A stretch of 64,000 bases of DNA from JBLZUR01 sp048565625. GTDB lineage: Bacteria; Pseudomonadota; Alphaproteobacteria; Sphingomonadales; Sphingomonadaceae. Below the pieces are notes generated by a model, which was given only the letters and a program-made list of their open reading frames with translations, was not told the origin of the DNA and did not search any database. A program made the translations under genes and the position numbers. How positions within the stretch are numbered: the stretch's first letter is position 1; each line of letters begins with the position of its first letter. The DNA lies in NCBI RefSeq assembly GCF_048565625.1, contig NZ_JBLZUR010000002.1, positions 496,001 through 560,000 of the forward strand. Direction: 5' to 3'. Below are positions 61,946 through 64,000 of this stretch, in pieces.

Positions 61946-62782
61946 CTAGTAGTCACGTCCGGCTTCCTTCGATGTGAGGAGGTAAATGCGGTCCTGAAGC
62001 TCGTCGGCGCTCATCACGCCGTAGCCGATCGGGATGGGCTGACCCTTGGCGGCATCCCAGAGCACGACCGCCGGCGTGACCTTGGGCTCGAGCCCCATCC
62101 GGCTGCGCTGGTTGGTCTCAACGGTGTAATTCGGGAAATGGCGCGAGGGGCCGCCGTCGGTCGAAATCGCGCGCACGGTGATGTGCCAGGTCGAAGCGAC
62201 GCTCTGCACGATCGGCGACATGACTTCGCAGGCGCCGCAGCTCTGGGCGAAGAAATAGAACAGCCCGTAGCGCTGCGAGAGCTGTGCCATCACCGCATTG
62301 CGCTCGGCATTGCGCGAGTCCTGCCACTGGCGCTTACCGAGCGTCGAAACCGGGCGCTGGAGCGTATAATCGAGGTCAGGATCCTGCCAGATCGCCCGCT
62401 GCCAGACATCGCTGAACAGAGATGCCCGGTCGAGCTGGGCGCGCTGAAAGCGGATATAGGCCGTCACATTGGCCGGCGTCGGCTCGAGGATCGCCTTGGC
62501 TTTCAGTTCGCGCAGATTTGCCGTGATTGCATCGAGCTGGCTCGTCGCACTCGGAGCAGGCTCAGATGCCTCCTCCTGCACTTCGGACGGCTTGGGCTTG
62601 GCGCAATAGAACCAGTAACCAAGGCGTCGTTCCTCGCAGTAGAAGCTGTCCTGGCTGTCGCTGGTCGTGACCAGTGGCGGTTCCTGGCTGTGTGCCGGAG
62701 CACTGAGCGCGGGCGCAACAGCGGTGAGCGAGAGGCAGGCGGCAAGCAGCCGCCGGGCGGCCTTATTGGCTGGCGCGGGCAT
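61946..62782 (-). CDS. traF: Conjugal transfer pilus assembly protein TraF (thioredoxin-like)
   Basis: A 278-residue periplasmic protein with a signal peptide (LLAACLSLTAVAPALSAPA). The C-terminal half is thioredoxin-like with FFAQSCGACEVMSPIV, which keeps a CxxC pair, so it may assist disulfide formation in the Cys-rich TraN and TraH. The ATG at 62782 overlaps the end of traN by 20 bp. Confidence 0.92.
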   Translation of the reverse strand: MPAPANKAARRLLAACLSLTAVAPALSAPAHSQEPPLVTTSDSQDSFYCEERRLGYWFYCAKPKPSEVQEEASEPAPSATSQLDAITANLRELKAKAILEPTPANVTAYIRFQRAQLDRASLFSDVWQRAIWQDPDLDYTLQRPVSTLGKRQWQDSRNAERNAVMAQLSQRYGLFYFFAQSCGACEVMSPIVQSVASTWHITVRAISTDGGPSRHFPNYTVETNQRSRMGLEPKVTPAVVLWDAAKGQPIPIGYGVMSADELQDRIYLLTSKEAGRDY

Positions 62783-64000
62783 AATAGTCCTCGATTTTCT
62801 GCTGGATTTCGGTGGCGGCCTGGAGCTCGTCGGGCAGGCGCGCGGCATCTGTGAATTCGGCGTAGACCTCGCTGAAATCCATCTTTGAAAGATCGAGCCG
62901 CGAAAACTCGTCGATGGTAAAGCCAAGGCACTGCTCGGTCTTGGGCTTGCCCCAGGGCTTGTTCAGCTGCTGGCGGCCCTGTTCCTGCAGGATCCGCGAA
63001 AGCTTGGACTCAAAGCAGCAATAGACCTTCTTCTTGGTCAGGCAGACGCCCAGAAAGCTGTCCGAGCAATAAGTCCCGACATAGGCGCACAGGCCTTGCG
63101 CATCGCGCTGGTGAAGCAGCATTTCCTCGCGGCTGCAGCCGAGCGCGACAAGCAGCTGGATACCCGGAATGAGCGGGAAACCTTTGCCCTTGCAACAATT
63201 GAGCACGCCGAAGACCTTGGACGAGCAGGTATTGCGCGTGCCCTTGAACAAGGTGAGCGTGTCGGGATCGAACTCGCGCCGCGCCTGGTCCATCGCGTTG
63301 AGCGCGACAACCGCGTCCTTGAACTCGTCATTGGCCTCGCGCTCGATCGTCTCGCACGAGCCATCGATGCAATAGACGTCGCCGTCGCAGATGAACTGGC
63401 TGGTATCAGCGGGCTGGTCCGGAACCGGGCAGTCGTAAACCCGCTCCCAGGTCCGACAGGGCTCACCCGAAAGGCAGTCTTCGCGCACCAGCGAGCAGCC
63501 GGGCGTGCTTTCCAGCGTCTGGCAGTCCTGGGCTTCGGTAAATTGGGCGCAAGTGTAGCTGCGCGACCATGCCCAGCAGGGCTGGGTCACCGAGATGCCA
63601 TCGACGATCCGGGTGACAGGATCGCTGTCGGTGCAAGTTTCGGTGTCCTGCTGGCATGAATTGTCCGCGGCAAGGCCCGCGCACTGGCTTTCATCGCGGC
63701 TCGTCGTGACGACGTTCTCGCCGGTCACGCTGTAGGGCGTCGCGCCATCGACCGGCGCGGTGCAGCTTACGAGATCGACGCGCAGGTCGCCCGAGTTGCA
63801 GCCCCAGTAGATGCCGAGATAGGGATCGCACAGATTGATCGGATAGGACTGCGTGACCGTGCATTGCGGCGCCGGGTAGCGATTGCAATTGTAGATCGAT
63901 GCCGGATCGACGCCGCTCCCGCCGACGCAATAGTAGCCATAGACCTGCCGCTGCTCGATCGTGGCATTCAGCGTCACCGGGCAGGTTCTGTTCTCCTGGG
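62763..64000 (-). CDS. traN: Mating-pair stabilisation protein TraN, C-terminal part (5' end outside window)
   Basis: At least 412 residues of the outer-membrane protein that contacts the recipient. It is extremely cysteine-rich (for example CAGLAADNSCQQDTETC, CLSGEPCRTW, FGVLNCCKGKGF), and ends with the conserved region FTIDEFSRLDLSKMDFSEVYAEF. The frame is open to the window edge, so the start is outside. traN-traF-traH-traG follow directly on one strand without trbC between traN and traF. Confidence 0.92.
   Translation of the reverse strand, partial: QENRTCPVTLNATIEQRQVYGYYCVGGSGVDPASIYNCNRYPAPQCTVTQSYPINLCDPYLGIYWGCNSGDLRVDLVSCTAPVDGATPYSVTGENVVTTSRDESQCAGLAADNSCQQDTETCTDSDPVTRIVDGISVTQPCWAWSRSYTCAQFTEAQDCQTLESTPGCSLVREDCLSGEPCRTWERVYDCPVPDQPADTSQFICDGDVYCIDGSCETIEREANDEFKDAVVALNAMDQARREFDPDTLTLFKGTRNTCSSKVFGVLNCCKGKGFPLIPGIQLLVALGCSREEMLLHQRDAQGLCAYVGTYCSDSFLGVCLTKKKVYCCFESKLSRILQEQGRQQLNKPWGKPKTEQCLGFTIDEFSRLDLSKMDFSEVYAEFTDAARLPDELQAATEIQQKIEDYYARASQ

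Overview
The window reads as part of a large conjugative plasmid (or an integrative element with F-type transfer genes) of a GC-rich alphaproteobacterium, most likely a sphingomonad (Sphingobium, Sphingomonas or Novosphingobium). The reasons are TraD, a MobF relaxase and TraN/F/H/G of the F-type system, small plasmid proteins resembling DUF6961 and DUF5818 families, and an IS1380/IS1182 background. The host is inferred from gene content, not from any rRNA or housekeeping gene.

Layout. 1-5200: end of the coupling protein TraD, the MobF relaxase-helicase TraI on +, then three small plasmid genes. 5221-28641: a cargo block of about 23 kb bounded by inverted copies of a ~120-bp iteron-like repeat that looks like a transposon end. 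The block holds an IS1380-family element, a class 1 integron remnant with intact sul1, a long sulfide/persulfide detoxification operon on - with a divergent peroxiredoxin-ArsR-DsrE operon, an IS1182-family element, a dmeR-dmeF Co/Ni efflux pair, a chrB-chrA chromate resistance operon, a few secreted proteins, and a TetR-controlled acyl-CoA ligase/crotonase pair. 28638-30025: plasmid genes interrupted by the right-hand repeat (truncated nuclease, S24-type repressor with two strong operators, small DNA-binding-like protein).

30110-57440 is a defence island with two modules. Module A is one tightly coupled operon: a BrxR-like WYL regulator, a DrmD-like SNF2 helicase, a 1650-residue Eco57I-like adenine methylase, a 2129-residue YprA/DUF1998 helicase with a predicted C-terminal nuclease domain, and a UvrD-like helicase with a RelE/ParE-like N-terminus. 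It resembles DISARM and Druantia in parts but matches neither gene set as I know them. Module B is a 2405-residue protein with two sacsin/HSP90-like ATPase domains, overlapping a DpdE-like SNF2 helicase. These two modules are the best candidates for an undescribed system.

57540-64000: a small membrane protein, then TraG, TraH, TraF and the truncated TraN on -. The two transfer-gene blocks point toward each other and enclose all the accessory DNA, which suggests a cargo insertion hot spot between TraI and TraG. No tRNA, rRNA or CRISPR array was seen.
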